Below are positions 27,845 through 35,913 of a stretch of 64,000 bases of DNA, in pieces (position 1 is the first letter of the stretch; every line of letters begins with the position of its first letter). The notes under the pieces were generated by a model. That model searched no databases. It was not told the DNA's origin and saw nothing but the letters and a program-made list of their open reading frames with translations. Origin of the DNA: Streptomyces roseicoloratus (GTDB taxonomy: Bacteria > Actinomycetota > Actinomycetes > Streptomycetales > Streptomycetaceae); the NCBI RefSeq assembly GCF_004117935.1, contig NZ_SDOY01000091.1, positions 45,983 through 109,982 of the forward strand. Reading direction: 5' to 3'. A program made the translations under genes and the position numbers.

Positions 27845-27950
27845 GATGGTGCCCTCCACTTCCGTGTAGGCGGGGTGGTGGCCCCGGTGACGGCCGGCGA
27901 GTTTGGCGACGAGACGGCCGTCCCGGGGTTCGTTCATGTCGAAGGACTGA

Positions 27951-28127
27951 TCAGGTCGTCCGCTGCGGCACCTGGGCGGCCCGCTCGGCCTCGCCGATCA
28001 GGCGGAGACCGGCGGCGCCGAGGCTCTCACCGCTGCGGCCGGACTCCTCGCGGATCTCCCGCAGCGCGTGCACGTAGCGGATGCCGCGGATCTCCGCCAG
28101 GCGGACCGCGTCCTTGTTCCTGCTCAT
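27951..28127 (-). CDS. Small hypothetical protein
   Basis: A 58-aa basic protein (MSRNKDAVRLAEIRGIRYVH at the N terminus) with one helical segment and a charged tail. ATG 28127 is preceded by AGGAG at 5 nt, a strong ribosome site. It is the first gene downstream of the operator-bearing promoter region at 28266-28335. No recognised family. Confidence 0.55.
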   Translation of the reverse strand: MSRNKDAVRLAEIRGIRYVHALREIREESGRSGESLGAAGLRLIGEAERAAQVPQRTT

Positions 28128-28265
28128 CCAAGCTCCTGTCGCTCGGTCCATGGCCCGACACCGCACCGGAACGGTTCGATCTGACGGACCCGTTCCGAGA
28201 CTTCAGCGCCGGGATGTCCAACTCCCTGACCTGCGGCAAGGCGTGAACAAACACGCCTGCCGAAA

Positions 28266-28335
28266 AGTCCCTCAGGTGATTGGAGCGCTCACGTTACCTG
28301 GCTCCTCACGTGAACGACAAGTCCCCTCAGGTAAT
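28266..28335 (-). promoter_or_regulatory. Operator pair and probable promoter of the minus-strand accessory operon
   Basis: Two copies of the element's operator motif occur here: TCCCTCAGGTGAT (28268-28280) and TCCCCTCAGGTAAT (28322-28335), built on the palindromic core CCTNAGG. Between them, reading leftwards, TTGTCG (28320-28315) and GTAACG (28297-28292) are 17 bp apart and could be -35 and -10. The same arrangement, with operators on both sides of the promoter, is seen at 32671-32742. The likely ligand is the GntR regulator encoded at 31810-32634. Confidence 0.6.
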
Positions 28336-28373
28336 GACTGATTTACTCATGTGCGCTCGTCGGCTGTGGTGTG

Positions 28374-29723
28374 TCAGCCCATGGAGGCGAAGCGGGACAG
28401 GTGCAGTTGTGCGGCCACGGTCACGGTGGCGGTCGGGCCGCTGCGGTGCTTGGCGATGATCAGGTCGGCTTCTCCGGCGCGGGGCGACTCCTTGTCGTAG
28501 GCGTCCTCGCGGTGCAGCAGGATGACGACGTCGGCGTCCTGCTCGACCGCGCCGGACTCGCGCAGGTCGGAGAGCACGGGCTTCTTGTCGACGCGCTGTT
28601 CGGGTCCGCGGTTGAGCTGGGAGAGCGCGATGACGGGCACGGCGAGTTCCTTGGCCAGCAGCTTGAGGGACCGGGAGATGTCGGCGACCTCCTGCTGTCG
28701 GGATTCGGTCCGGCGGCCGCCGTGGGTCAGCAGTTGCAGGTAGTCCACGACGACGAGCGCCAGGCCGCGGGTCTGCTTCAGGCGCCGGGCCTTGGCGCGG
28801 ATCTCCATGAGCGTCAGGTTCGCGGCGTCGTCGACGAACAGCGGGGCCGCGCTGAGGGCGCCGCGGTGCTTGGCCAGGCGGTCCCAGTCGTCCTCGGTGA
28901 GCGTGCCCGCCCGCATCCGGTGCAGACCGACGCGGGCCTCGGCGGACAGCAGCCGCATGTTGATCTCGTCGCGGCCCATCTCGAGAGAGAAGAACAGTGC
29001 GGGCTTGCCGGCCCTGACGGTGCAGGCCCGGGCGAAGTCCATGGCCAGGGTGGACTTCCCGAGCCCCGGGCGGCCGGCCACCACGACGAGCTGCCCGGGG
29101 TGCAGGCCCTGCAGCAGGGCGTCCAGGTCCGCGAACCCGGTGGACAGGCCGGTGATGGCGCCCTTGTTGCGGGTGATGCGGTCCAGCTCGTCGAACGTGG
29201 CTTCCAGGGTGTCGGCGGGCGCCTTGGGCTCGTCCTCACGGCGGACGTCGACGGCCTCGAACAGCGCGGCCTGGGCGGCGTCGGCGATCTCGGCCGCCTC
29301 GCCCTCGGCGCCGTAGGCCAGCTGCGTGATGCGGGTGCCGGCTTCGCAGATCCGCCGCAGCTGGGCCCGGTCGGCGACGATCTCGGCGTAGTAGGCGGCG
29401 TTCGCCGCGGTGGGCACGGCCTGGACGAGGACGTGGAGGTAGGACGCGCCGCCGATCCGGGTGATCTCGCCGCACCGGGTGAGCTCGGCGCCCACGGTGA
29501 TCGGGTCTGCCGGCTCGCCGCGTCCGTACAGCGCGAGGATGGCGGTGAAGACGGTGGCGTGGGCGGGCCGGTAGAAATCGCGGGCGGTGATCAGGCCGAC
29601 GACGTCGCCGATGGCGTCGGCGGACAGCAGCATGCCGCCCAGGACACACCGCTCGGCGTCCAGGTCCTGGGGCGGTACGCGGTCGAGGCCGCCGGGGAAG
29701 GCGTCGGGGACTGCAGAGGTCAC
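28374..29723 (-). CDS. DnaB-type replicative DNA helicase
   Basis: A 449-aa RecA-fold helicase, normal length for DnaB. The N-terminal domain begins RVPPQDLDAERCVLGGMLLS; the ATPase part shows Walker A GRPGLGKSTLAMDFA (~219), the FFSLEMGRDEINMRLLSAEA segment, Walker B ALVVVDYLQLL and the conserved SRSLKLLAKELAVPVIALSQLNR. It is likely an element-specific helicase loaded for autonomous or transfer replication; Streptomyces keep a separate chromosomal dnaB. GTG 29723 has GGAG upstream. It is transcribed with the HTH protein gene at 29803-30756. Confidence 0.9.
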   Translation of the reverse strand: MTSAVPDAFPGGLDRVPPQDLDAERCVLGGMLLSADAIGDVVGLITARDFYRPAHATVFTAILALYGRGEPADPITVGAELTRCGEITRIGGASYLHVLVQAVPTAANAAYYAEIVADRAQLRRICEAGTRITQLAYGAEGEAAEIADAAQAALFEAVDVRREDEPKAPADTLEATFDELDRITRNKGAITGLSTGFADLDALLQGLHPGQLVVVAGRPGLGKSTLAMDFARACTVRAGKPALFFSLEMGRDEINMRLLSAEARVGLHRMRAGTLTEDDWDRLAKHRGALSAAPLFVDDAANLTLMEIRAKARRLKQTRGLALVVVDYLQLLTHGGRRTESRQQEVADISRSLKLLAKELAVPVIALSQLNRGPEQRVDKKPVLSDLRESGAVEQDADVVILLHREDAYDKESPRAGEADLIIAKHRSGPTATVTVAAQLHLSRFASMG

Positions 29724-29802
29724 GAGGAAGGCTCCGGGAAGGGCGAAGAGGGGCGGCTGCCGGGCGTGCGGCACTCGTGGCCGCGGGGTGCAGCCGGGAA
29801 GG

Positions 29803-30756
29803 TCAGGAGGCGGCGAGGGCCGCGGGGTGGCAGGCGGGACAGCGCACGACGCGGCCGTCGGGCATCTCGCGCGTCCGCTCGGCGAGGGAGAGCGGCTCGT
29901 GGCCGTCGTTGCACGTCCCGCACCAGGCGGGGGCCTTGGCCCGCTGGGCGGGCAGGGCCGGGGGCGTGTAGTGCTCCAGGTGCCGGGCCAGGTCCAGCCA
30001 CCCGTCATGGGCGGCCATGTCGGCGGCAGCGGCGGTCAGCAGGCCGGTGTCCAGGCCCTGGGCGAGTAGGCGGGCGGCAGCCGCGGCGATCTTCGCCGGG
30101 GCCATCACCGGCACCGGTCGGCCCAGCTCCGTGCGGCGGGCCGCCCAGGCGGCGGCCACAGCGGCCGCGGGCTCATCCCCGGGCGAAGCCGCCTCTCTCT
30201 CCTCGGCGTCAGCGCGCTCGGCGGCCGGGAGAGAGTTGATCTTCTGGGAGATGGTCTTCTTACCCCGGTGATCTTCCTCGGGTGGACCGGCCACGTGTGG
30301 CAAATCGCATCCAGGCCGTGAGCTGGGGTTTTCCCCGCCGCTGCCCTGGGTGCGGTCTTCGCATCCAGGCTGTGACCTGGGCGGTTGTGTCCTCTGCCGG
30401 TCGGCGGCGGTGTCCGGGGTGAGGGTGATGACCAATCCGTCGGGCATGTCGGTGATCCAGTACCGCGTCTGGCCGAGCCGGCCGGCCTCGTTGCGGTCGC
30501 GCTCGCGCACGAGGTAGCCGAAGCGCTCCAGCTCCTTCAGCCCGGTGCGGACGGCGGAGACGCCGTCGGTGGAGGCGGCGGCGATGGACTCCATCGACAG
30601 GCCGTAGCCGTCCCTGTGGGTGGAGATCAGGCCGAAGATGCCCTTGGCCTTGAACGACAGGCGGGCGTCGCGGAAGAGCTGGTTGGCGATGCGGGTGAAG
30701 TGCGCCTCGAAGGCGTCCGCGGCCATCGGGCCGCGCGTGATGTAGCCGTAGCTCAC
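29803..30756 (-). CDS. HTH replication-initiator-like protein
   Basis: A 317-aa protein with an N-terminal winged helix region (FTRIANQLFRDARLSFKAKG, then LKELERFGYLVRERDRN) of the type found in plasmid and ICE replication proteins, a Pro/Gly-rich linker, and a C-terminal zinc ribbon (CGTCNDGHEP, then CPACHP). The linker-coding DNA contains two 23-bp direct repeats (30305-30381), as in iteron-type origins located inside rep genes. GTG 30756 has GGGGAGGGGGC upstream. Placement just before dnaB supports a replication role; this is inference. Confidence 0.65.
   Translation of the reverse strand: MSYGYITRGPMAADAFEAHFTRIANQLFRDARLSFKAKGIFGLISTHRDGYGLSMESIAAASTDGVSAVRTGLKELERFGYLVRERDRNEAGRLGQTRYWITDMPDGLVITLTPDTAADRQRTQPPRSQPGCEDRTQGSGGENPSSRPGCDLPHVAGPPEEDHRGKKTISQKINSLPAAERADAEEREAASPGDEPAAAVAAAWAARRTELGRPVPVMAPAKIAAAAARLLAQGLDTGLLTAAAADMAAHDGWLDLARHLEHYTPPALPAQRAKAPAWCGTCNDGHEPLSLAERTREMPDGRVVRCPACHPAALAAS
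30305..30381. repeat. Two 23-bp direct repeats with internal dyad, possible origin iterons
   Basis: TCGCATCCAGGC-x-GTGA-x-CTGGG occurs at 30305-30327 and 30359-30381 with only two differences. The start-to-start distance is 54 bp, about five helical turns. Each copy contains CCAGG...C(C)TGG, a short inverted repeat suited to dimer binding. They lie inside the putative replication gene. Confidence 0.6.
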
Positions 30757-30866
30757 GCCCCCTCCCCGCAGGCCGGGAGCGGGCAAGAGGTGCAGGGGGC
30801 GGCCGGGCGGTTGCTACCGTGGTGCCGGGAGTGTTGTGTACGGGCAGGCTGGCGCTTGTCGGGCAT
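30753..30866 (-). CDS. 37-aa small protein upstream of the replication gene
   Basis: A short frame from ATG 30866 with GGGGAG 6 nt upstream; its TGA overlaps the GTG of the next gene (GTGA). The product is Arg/His-rich with a CTSCPLPAC motif. The strong ribosome site and exact stop-start coupling argue for a translated coupling ORF or a tiny metal-binding protein. No homologue is recognised. Confidence 0.45.
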   Translation of the reverse strand: MPDKRQPARTQHSRHHGSNRPAAPCTSCPLPACGEGA

Positions 30867-30970
30867 GGCGTCTCCCCGGCGCGGCAAGGACAGTGCGGCC
30901 CGCGGGAAGCGGAGTAGCAGCTCGTCTTCCCGTATCTGTGCGCGTTGTCGTTGAAGCGCCGTCGTTATGG

Positions 30971-31011
30971 AGAAGCGGGCCCGGATCTGTCCAAGGATGG
31001 GGCCCGCTTCT
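30971..31011. terminator. Terminator between the UTRA gene and the replication operon
   Basis: AGAAGCGGGCCC (30971-30982) pairs perfectly with GGGCCCGCTTCT (31000-31011) around a 17-nt loop. It ends transcription from the UTRA/GntR genes on the minus strand before the replication operon. The rest of the 30867-31089 gap has no convincing gene. Confidence 0.75.
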
Positions 31012-31089
31012 TCGTGTTCAGTTGGTGTCCCGCCGCTCGGCGAGTGCAGTAGCAGCTGCTTTCGCGAGCGTTGCGGCCTGGGCCGCTAG

Positions 31090-31671
31090 TTAGGCGACGG
31101 GAACCGAAAAACGCAGGGTCCAGTTCGGGCCGAGGATGTGACGGGTGACCTCGACCGCCCGGCCGGCGTCGGTGCGGCCGGTGTGGATGATCTGCAGCAG
31201 CTTGTCACCGGCCTGGACGCCGAGGGCGGCGGCCTGGTCGGCGTCGGCCTCAATCTGGGAGACGTCCTCGGTGACCTCGGCCTGGGCGAACCCGGCCTCG
31301 GCCATCCGCGAGATGATCCCGCCGACGCCGGTGTCCACCTGCTCGATGCCGGCGGCCTCGGCCACATCCACGGGGATGTAGGTGTCGGCCAGCTGCACGA
31401 GCTGGTCGTCCTGGAACATCTTGCGGGCGCGGACGGCCACCTCGGTGCCCGGCTCGACGCCGAGAACGGCAGCGATGTCGGCCGGGGCGGAGTCGCGCGA
31501 GACGTTCACCTCGGCACGCGGTGCGGCGCCGGCCCGCTTGGTCTCGGCGTCGTACGCGCCGTGGGCGCCGTCCTCCTCGCGGCGGGCCTTGCGGTAGCGG
31601 GACGTGGCGTCGCGCAGGATCGCGCCGCCACTGGTCGTGGTGCTGGGCATGTGCCAACCCTTCGTCTGCAT
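31090..31671 (-). CDS. UTRA-domain protein lacking a DNA-binding domain (GntR-derived)
   Basis: The 193-aa protein matches the linker and ligand-binding UTRA half of the adjacent GntR regulator: ILRDATSRYRKARREE corresponds to IRRDGTSRYQKAKREE, and ADTYIPVDVAEAAGIEQVDTG corresponds to the second protein's ATTYIPLDIAG segment. The winged helix is absent. ATG 31671 has GGGGAG at 6 nt, so the short form is not a misread start. It could form heterodimers that modulate the GntR protein or act as a ligand sink. It lies downstream of the GntR gene on the same strand. Confidence 0.75.
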   Translation of the reverse strand: MQTKGWHMPSTTTSGGAILRDATSRYRKARREEDGAHGAYDAETKRAGAAPRAEVNVSRDSAPADIAAVLGVEPGTEVAVRARKMFQDDQLVQLADTYIPVDVAEAAGIEQVDTGVGGIISRMAEAGFAQAEVTEDVSQIEADADQAAALGVQAGDKLLQIIHTGRTDAGRAVEVTRHILGPNWTLRFSVPVA

Positions 31672-31809
31672 CTCAAGCTCCCCGCGTGAGCGGGGCGCCG
31701 GGTTCGTGGTGTCTCAGGGGTTACTTGCCTTTCCCCCTGATGGCCCAGATCCCCGGTGGCATGCCCCGGGGCCTGGGATTCTGTGGGCCCCGAAGGGCCG
31801 GATACCGCG

Positions 31810-32634
31810 TCAGTTGTCGTCGATGTCCCAGCCGTAGCTGAGCTGCCACATGCTGGTGGGCAGCACGTGGACGGTGGCCTCGACGATCCGGCCCTGCTCG
31901 GTGCGGGCGAGGTGGGTGATCTCGAAGACCCGGTTGCGCTGGTCGAGCATCAGGAACTTGGCCTCGTCCGGGGTCGGCTCGCGGTCCTCGATCGTCTCCT
32001 CGATGCGGACCTGCACGTGCCCCATCTCGGCGAGGCGGCTGATCATGCCGCCGGGGCCGGTGTCGTAGTTCTCCAGCACCGTGCCGCCCGCGATGTCCAG
32101 CGGGATGTAGGTGGTGGCTATCTGCACCGGGGTGCCCAGGTCCTCCGGTGCCGCGTCGGCCGGCGCCGCGTACATCCGCCGGTCCCGCACGAGCACCGAC
32201 TCCGCCTGCGGGTCGACGCCGAGGATCTCGGCGATCTCCGCCGGCGGGACGGCTCTGCGGACCGAGGGCATGTTGCGCGGGATCAGGCCCATGCGCCGCA
32301 GCTCGGCCTCGAACGCGCCGCGGGCCTGCCCGCCGTCGGCGGTGGCCTCCTCGCGCTTGGCCTTCTGGTAGCGGGAGGTGCCGTCCCGGCGAATCTTGTG
32401 CAGGATGCGCGACACGTACGCGCCCGAGCCCTGCTTGGTGGTCAGCAGGCCCTGCATGGCCACCACCCGCACGGCCCGCTCGCACGCACTGCGGTCGCTC
32501 CCCAGCTCCTCCGCAAGCGCGGGAGCTGCGGGAATGCGCTGGCCGGGCACCCAGGTGCCGTCGCGGATCCGGCCTCGGATCAGTTCTGCGACCCGCAGGT
32601 ACTCCGGGCTCACGGGGGGATCGGACTTCTTCAT
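31810..32634 (-). CDS. GntR-family regulator (KorSA-like) of the element
   Basis: A 274-aa repressor-type protein: winged helix-turn-helix (VAELIRGRIRDGTWVPGQRI, SDRSACERAVRVVAMQGLL) then a UTRA domain (TTYIPLDIAGGTVLENYDTG). GntR proteins such as KorSA of pSAM2 silence replication and transfer genes of actinomycete elements. I chose ATG 32634 although it lacks a clear Shine-Dalgarno; TTG 32670 in frame is the alternative. The operator motif at 32671-32684 lies just upstream, so it is probably autoregulated and also controls the divergent transfer operon. Confidence 0.85.
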   Translation of the reverse strand: MKKSDPPVSPEYLRVAELIRGRIRDGTWVPGQRIPAAPALAEELGSDRSACERAVRVVAMQGLLTTKQGSGAYVSRILHKIRRDGTSRYQKAKREEATADGGQARGAFEAELRRMGLIPRNMPSVRRAVPPAEIAEILGVDPQAESVLVRDRRMYAAPADAAPEDLGTPVQIATTYIPLDIAGGTVLENYDTGPGGMISRLAEMGHVQVRIEETIEDREPTPDEAKFLMLDQRNRVFEITHLARTEQGRIVEATVHVLPTSMWQLSYGWDIDDN

Positions 32635-32670
32635 GAGGGAGAGGTTATTTCTCCCCTGCCACTCATGCAA

Positions 32671-32742
32671 TCCCCTCAGGTGATGTGTTGACCTCGTCAG
32701 GTGGTCGGGTCTTTACTGGGGGTGCCGGATCACCTGAGGGGA
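32671..32742 (+). promoter_or_regulatory. Transfer-operon promoter flanked by two GntR operators
   Basis: TTGACC (32688-32693) and TTTACT (32712-32717) are 18 bp apart and form a good vegetative-type promoter reading rightwards. TCCCCTCAGGTGAT (32671-32684) lies 3 bp before the -35, and its exact reverse complement ATCACCTGAGGGGA (32729-32742) lies near the expected start point. The core CCTNAGG is palindromic. The GntR gene is divergent, so the left operator would also regulate it. Confidence 0.7.
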
Positions 32743-32872
32743 TTCCTGTTCGGGTGTTGCGGCACCGCCATGCCTGAAAACGAGCGGCCCCGGGACGTGT
32801 GGGCGAACACACGAGCACCGGGGCCTGGCCCGCAACCCCTGTCCGCGATGCAGCAACCAGGAGGACGAGCTC

Positions 32873-33427
32873 GTGTCCCAGCGTAGTAGCCACACCGACG
32901 ACACCTCCGGCTCCGCCCGGCCCGGTGCCGCGCCGTTACCGGTCAGCCTCGCCGAGTACACCCGCCTGGCCTGGAACGGCCTGACCTCGCCGACCGTCCC
33001 CGGCCGGCGGGCCGAGGCCGTCGCCGCGGCCCGCACCTTCCTCGCCGAGGCCATCGCCCTGCCGCTGGACAAGATGTCCGGCGACGAGACCGCGCTGGCG
33101 CTGATCCAGCTGCGGGCCGTCCTGGCCCGGCTGCTGGCGGCCACCGACCGGTCCCTGACCCCGCCCGACCCCCGGGCCGGCGGCGAGCGGGCCGAGGCCG
33201 AGGACCTGTGCGCCGGCCTGCTCGACCTGATCGCCGGAACCCCGGCGCTGGCCGCCGACATCACCATCCACCTCGACGTGGCCCTGCCCGCCGACCTCAT
33301 CGGCACCCTCGCCCGCGCCATCGACGCCCCCGGTCTGCGTACCAGCGGCCCGGTGGTTGAAGCGGTCGGCAACTGCGGCAGCTCCACCATCCACCTGACC
33401 GCCCCCGTCCTGGGCCACGTCGCGTGA
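32873..33427 (+). CDS. Hypothetical protein, first gene of the transfer block
   Basis: A 184-aa helical, Ala/Leu-rich protein. Residues ~24-110 look like a helical bundle (EYTRLAWNGLTSPTVPGRRA, ETALALIQLRAVLARLLAAT). GTG 32873 has GGAGG upstream and lies 130 bp after the operator-flanked promoter, so it heads the operon. The stop overlaps the next start (GTGA). No recognised family. Confidence 0.7.
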   Translation: MSQRSSHTDDTSGSARPGAAPLPVSLAEYTRLAWNGLTSPTVPGRRAEAVAAARTFLAEAIALPLDKMSGDETALALIQLRAVLARLLAATDRSLTPPDPRAGGERAEAEDLCAGLLDLIAGTPALAADITIHLDVALPADLIGTLARAIDAPGLRTSGPVVEAVGNCGSSTIHLTAPVLGHVA

Positions 33428-33591
33428 GCGCCACCGAGCCCGCCGACCAGCGTGAACAGGCCGTCAGCCCGGCCCGGCTGCGGGCCGAGACCACCCAGGC
33501 CCGCCTCCGCGCCGCCCTCGCACGACACGAAGCCGAGCAGGCCGCCACCCGCCTCGCCGCCACCTGGACCACCGGAGAACCCCCCTCGTGA
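33424..33591 (+). CDS. 55-aa helical small protein
   Basis: A short gene coupled on both sides: GTG 33424 overlaps the previous stop and TGA 33589-33591 overlaps the next GTG (33588). The product is an amphipathic helix (ARLRAETTQARLRAALARHE) with many Ala, Arg and Glu. Tight packing in the transfer operon supports real translation. Confidence 0.6.
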   Translation: MSATEPADQREQAVSPARLRAETTQARLRAALARHEAEQAATRLAATWTTGEPPS

Positions 33592-35231
33592 ACAGCCACA
33601 CCCTCACCACCGCGGTGACCTGGATCGAGGCCCACCCCTGGGCCACGGCCACCGCCGCCGCCTTCACCCTGGCCGCCCTCGCGGCGGCCGGGTGGGGCCT
33701 GAAACGAACCGTGACCCGCTACGGCGGCGCCAACGTGCTCACCGGGCTCGGCGCCGTGCTCGCCAACTCCCTGTCCGCCGTCGGCATGTGGCGGACCTTG
33801 GAACACGGCATGAAGCTGCCCACGCTCGTGCTCGTCATCGTCTTCCCCATCTTCGAAGTCGCCGTCTTCGCCTCCGCCCTCCGCGCCGGGAACACCATCA
33901 AGGCCGCCGCCAAGGAGATGGAGGAGTCCGGCGAGAGCGGCCACGTCTCCGGCGGCGTCGACGGCATCGCCGTCTGGGTCCTGACCTGCACCTCCGCCGC
34001 CCTGTCGGCCATGGACGCGGGCAGCCCGCTGGACGCCTGCATCCGCATCGCCGCCGCCATGGTCGCCGCCTGGCTGTGGGAACGCTCGCTCGCCCCCGCC
34101 CGCCGGGCCGCCCGAGGCCAGGCCGGCCCCGGCATCCTGGCCACCTATTTCACCCGTGTCCGCACCCACCTGCTGTCCTGGGCCGGTCAGGAATCCGCCG
34201 ACGAGATCGCCCGCCGCCGGGCCGCCGCCCGCGCCTCCCGCCTCTCCGACAAGCTGCGGGCGCTGGGCGACAAGCGCGACGGATGGCGCGGCCGCCGCAT
34301 CAGCCGCCGCCTGCGCAAGGCCGTACGGATCTCGGGGGCCGCCCACAACCCGGCCGACCGCCGCTACCTCCTCGAAGACATCGCCGCCTCCCGCAACGCC
34401 GACGCGCTCGCCGACCTCACCCCCGCCTCCCCCTGGACCCTCGCCGCGGCCGCGACCCCGGCCGAGACCGCCCTGACCGAGCACGCCCGCCAGTCCATGC
34501 GGATCGCCGAGACACGCATCCGCGCCGAACTCCCCAAGGCGTACGCGAGCCCCGACCAGCCGCACCCGAAGCTGCTGTTCGCCGACGTCACCCCGATCAT
34601 CGAAGCGTCCCGAGACACCCCCGAAGCCCCCGCCGCCCAGAGGCCGGAGACGGCGAAGACGGAGACCGGCGAGAGTGCCCGTCCGCACGCCGACGACCCC
34701 GGGCTGGAGACCCCTGCGGGCCCCGGCCCCGTGGGCGACGGAGACACCGGCGAAGAGACCCCCGCCGAACCCGTCTCCGCCTTCTCTCCCGCTGGCCGGA
34801 CGCCCCCCGAGACACCCAGGGCGGAGACGGTCGAAGCGGCTGGCGCCGATGCCCCCGAGACACCGGAGCCGGAGACGGCTGAACCCCCCGGCGCCGACAC
34901 CGCCGAGACACCTGGTCCCGCCGACCGCGACGAGCGGGCCGAGACGTCCGAGGACGGGCCGCTGCCCGAGCGCTACCTCGCCCGTCTCGACGAGGCCCAC
35001 GCCTACATCGACGCCGCCGAAGGCAAGGGCGAGACACCGTCGGCCAACGGTCTGCGCGAGGCGCTGAGCATCTCCCGCAACTGGTGCGGCCCGCTGTTCA
35101 AGTACGCCATGGACCAGCGCGCCGCTCGCCGGACTCGCCGTCTGCACGTCGTCGACAGCGCCGAGACGGCCGAGGTCGAGACGTCCGAACCCGTCGCGGA
35201 CGACGAACCCGCGCACGCCGCCGGCCGCTGA
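33588..35231 (+). CDS. Membrane protein with DUF2637-like N terminus and acidic repeat linker
   Basis: The 547-aa protein has about four N-terminal membrane segments (ATATAAAFTLAALAAAGWG, TLVLVIVFPIFEVAVFASAL, AVWVLTCTSAALSAM, CIRIAAAMVAAWLW), a basic cytoplasmic stretch, a Pro/Glu/Thr-rich linker with repeated ETPE/ETAE units (~350-460), and a C-terminal winged-helix-like region (SANGLREALSISRNWCGPLF). Proteins of this shape occur in Streptomyces plasmids and ICEs near spd and tra genes. A role in intermycelial spread is plausible; it is inferred from context. Confidence 0.7.
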   Translation: MNSHTLTTAVTWIEAHPWATATAAAFTLAALAAAGWGLKRTVTRYGGANVLTGLGAVLANSLSAVGMWRTLEHGMKLPTLVLVIVFPIFEVAVFASALRAGNTIKAAAKEMEESGESGHVSGGVDGIAVWVLTCTSAALSAMDAGSPLDACIRIAAAMVAAWLWERSLAPARRAARGQAGPGILATYFTRVRTHLLSWAGQESADEIARRRAAARASRLSDKLRALGDKRDGWRGRRISRRLRKAVRISGAAHNPADRRYLLEDIAASRNADALADLTPASPWTLAAAATPAETALTEHARQSMRIAETRIRAELPKAYASPDQPHPKLLFADVTPIIEASRDTPEAPAAQRPETAKTETGESARPHADDPGLETPAGPGPVGDGDTGEETPAEPVSAFSPAGRTPPETPRAETVEAAGADAPETPEPETAEPPGADTAETPGPADRDERAETSEDGPLPERYLARLDEAHAYIDAAEGKGETPSANGLREALSISRNWCGPLFKYAMDQRAARRTRRLHVVDSAETAEVETSEPVADDEPAHAAGR

Positions 35232-35268
35232 CCACCGCCCGCCTCGAAAATCCGAAGGGAATCTCCCT

Positions 35269-35433
35269 GTGTACGCGATAGAACTGACGTTCGCAGTCGC
35301 GTTTCCTGTCGCCGCCGCATCGGCCGCCGTCGCTCTGGCGGCCCGCCCCGCCGACCGCCTGCCCCTGGCCCGCCCCCTTCTGGTGGCCGCCGCCTTCACC
35401 CTGGGCCTCGCGCTCGCCTTCACCCTCTCCTGA
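35269..35433 (+). CDS. 54-aa two-helix membrane protein
   Basis: A small hydrophobic protein with two membrane segments (FAVAFPVAAASAAVALAA and LLVAAAFTLGLALAFTL) separated by a short basic loop. GTG 35269 has GAAGGGA upstream. It resembles the small Spd-type membrane proteins in Streptomyces transfer regions. Confidence 0.6.
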   Translation: MYAIELTFAVAFPVAAASAAVALAARPADRLPLARPLLVAAAFTLGLALAFTLS

Positions 35434-35454
35434 ACCGTCAAGGACGACGCCCTC

Positions 35455-35913
35455 ATGAGCACTCCGGACGACACCGCCGACCCGCCCCCGAAGCTGATAC
35501 CGCCCCCGCCCGCCTACCCACCGTCCGGCACCCCCGCCCCGGCCCCCGCTCCGGCGGCGGGGGAGGTGGACTGGCACCGCGTCGCCGACCAGTTCGCCGA
35601 CCGGATGGCCGAGGCACTGCACGCCAAGACCCCGATGCCCGAGGCCGAGCCCGGCCTGTCCTGGGCCTGGGTGCGGCCCGCCTACAACGGCTCCGCCCTG
35701 GCGGCCGGGGTGCTGATCTCCCCGTTCTTCCGCAAGGCCCTCGCCATCGCGGGCGACGAGTACGCCATCGCCGTGGTGCTGATGGCCGCGGCCTTGCTCA
35801 TCGACCTCAGGCGCCGCTGGTGGCTCACCCGCGCGGTGCTGTTCGCCACCGTCGTCGCCACCTTCCTCTCGCCCGCCGCCCGCGTCCTGCTGACGATCCT
35901 GACTGGAGCGTGA
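35455..35913 (+). CDS. Membrane protein of the transfer block
   Basis: A 152-aa protein with a Pro/Ala-rich cytoplasmic N terminus (residues ~10-40), then three hydrophobic segments (GSALAAGVLISPFF, YAIAVVLMAAALLI, TRAVLFATVVATFL). ATG 35455. The stop overlaps the next GTG (35910), so it is coupled with the next membrane protein. Spd-like function is suspected from context only. Confidence 0.65.
   Translation: MSTPDDTADPPPKLIPPPPAYPPSGTPAPAPAPAAGEVDWHRVADQFADRMAEALHAKTPMPEAEPGLSWAWVRPAYNGSALAAGVLISPFFRKALAIAGDEYAIAVVLMAAALLIDLRRRWWLTRAVLFATVVATFLSPAARVLLTILTGA

Noticed and set aside
28291..28305. Third operator copy (GTTACCTGGCTCC) in the 28266-28335 region
   Set aside because: It lacks the CCTNAGG core on the right half and overlaps the proposed -10; too weak to call.
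30836..31093. Plus-strand 85-codon frame between replication and UTRA genes
   Set aside because: It runs through the 30971-31011 terminator hairpin, has no Shine-Dalgarno or domain, and a better-supported minus-strand small ORF overlaps it.
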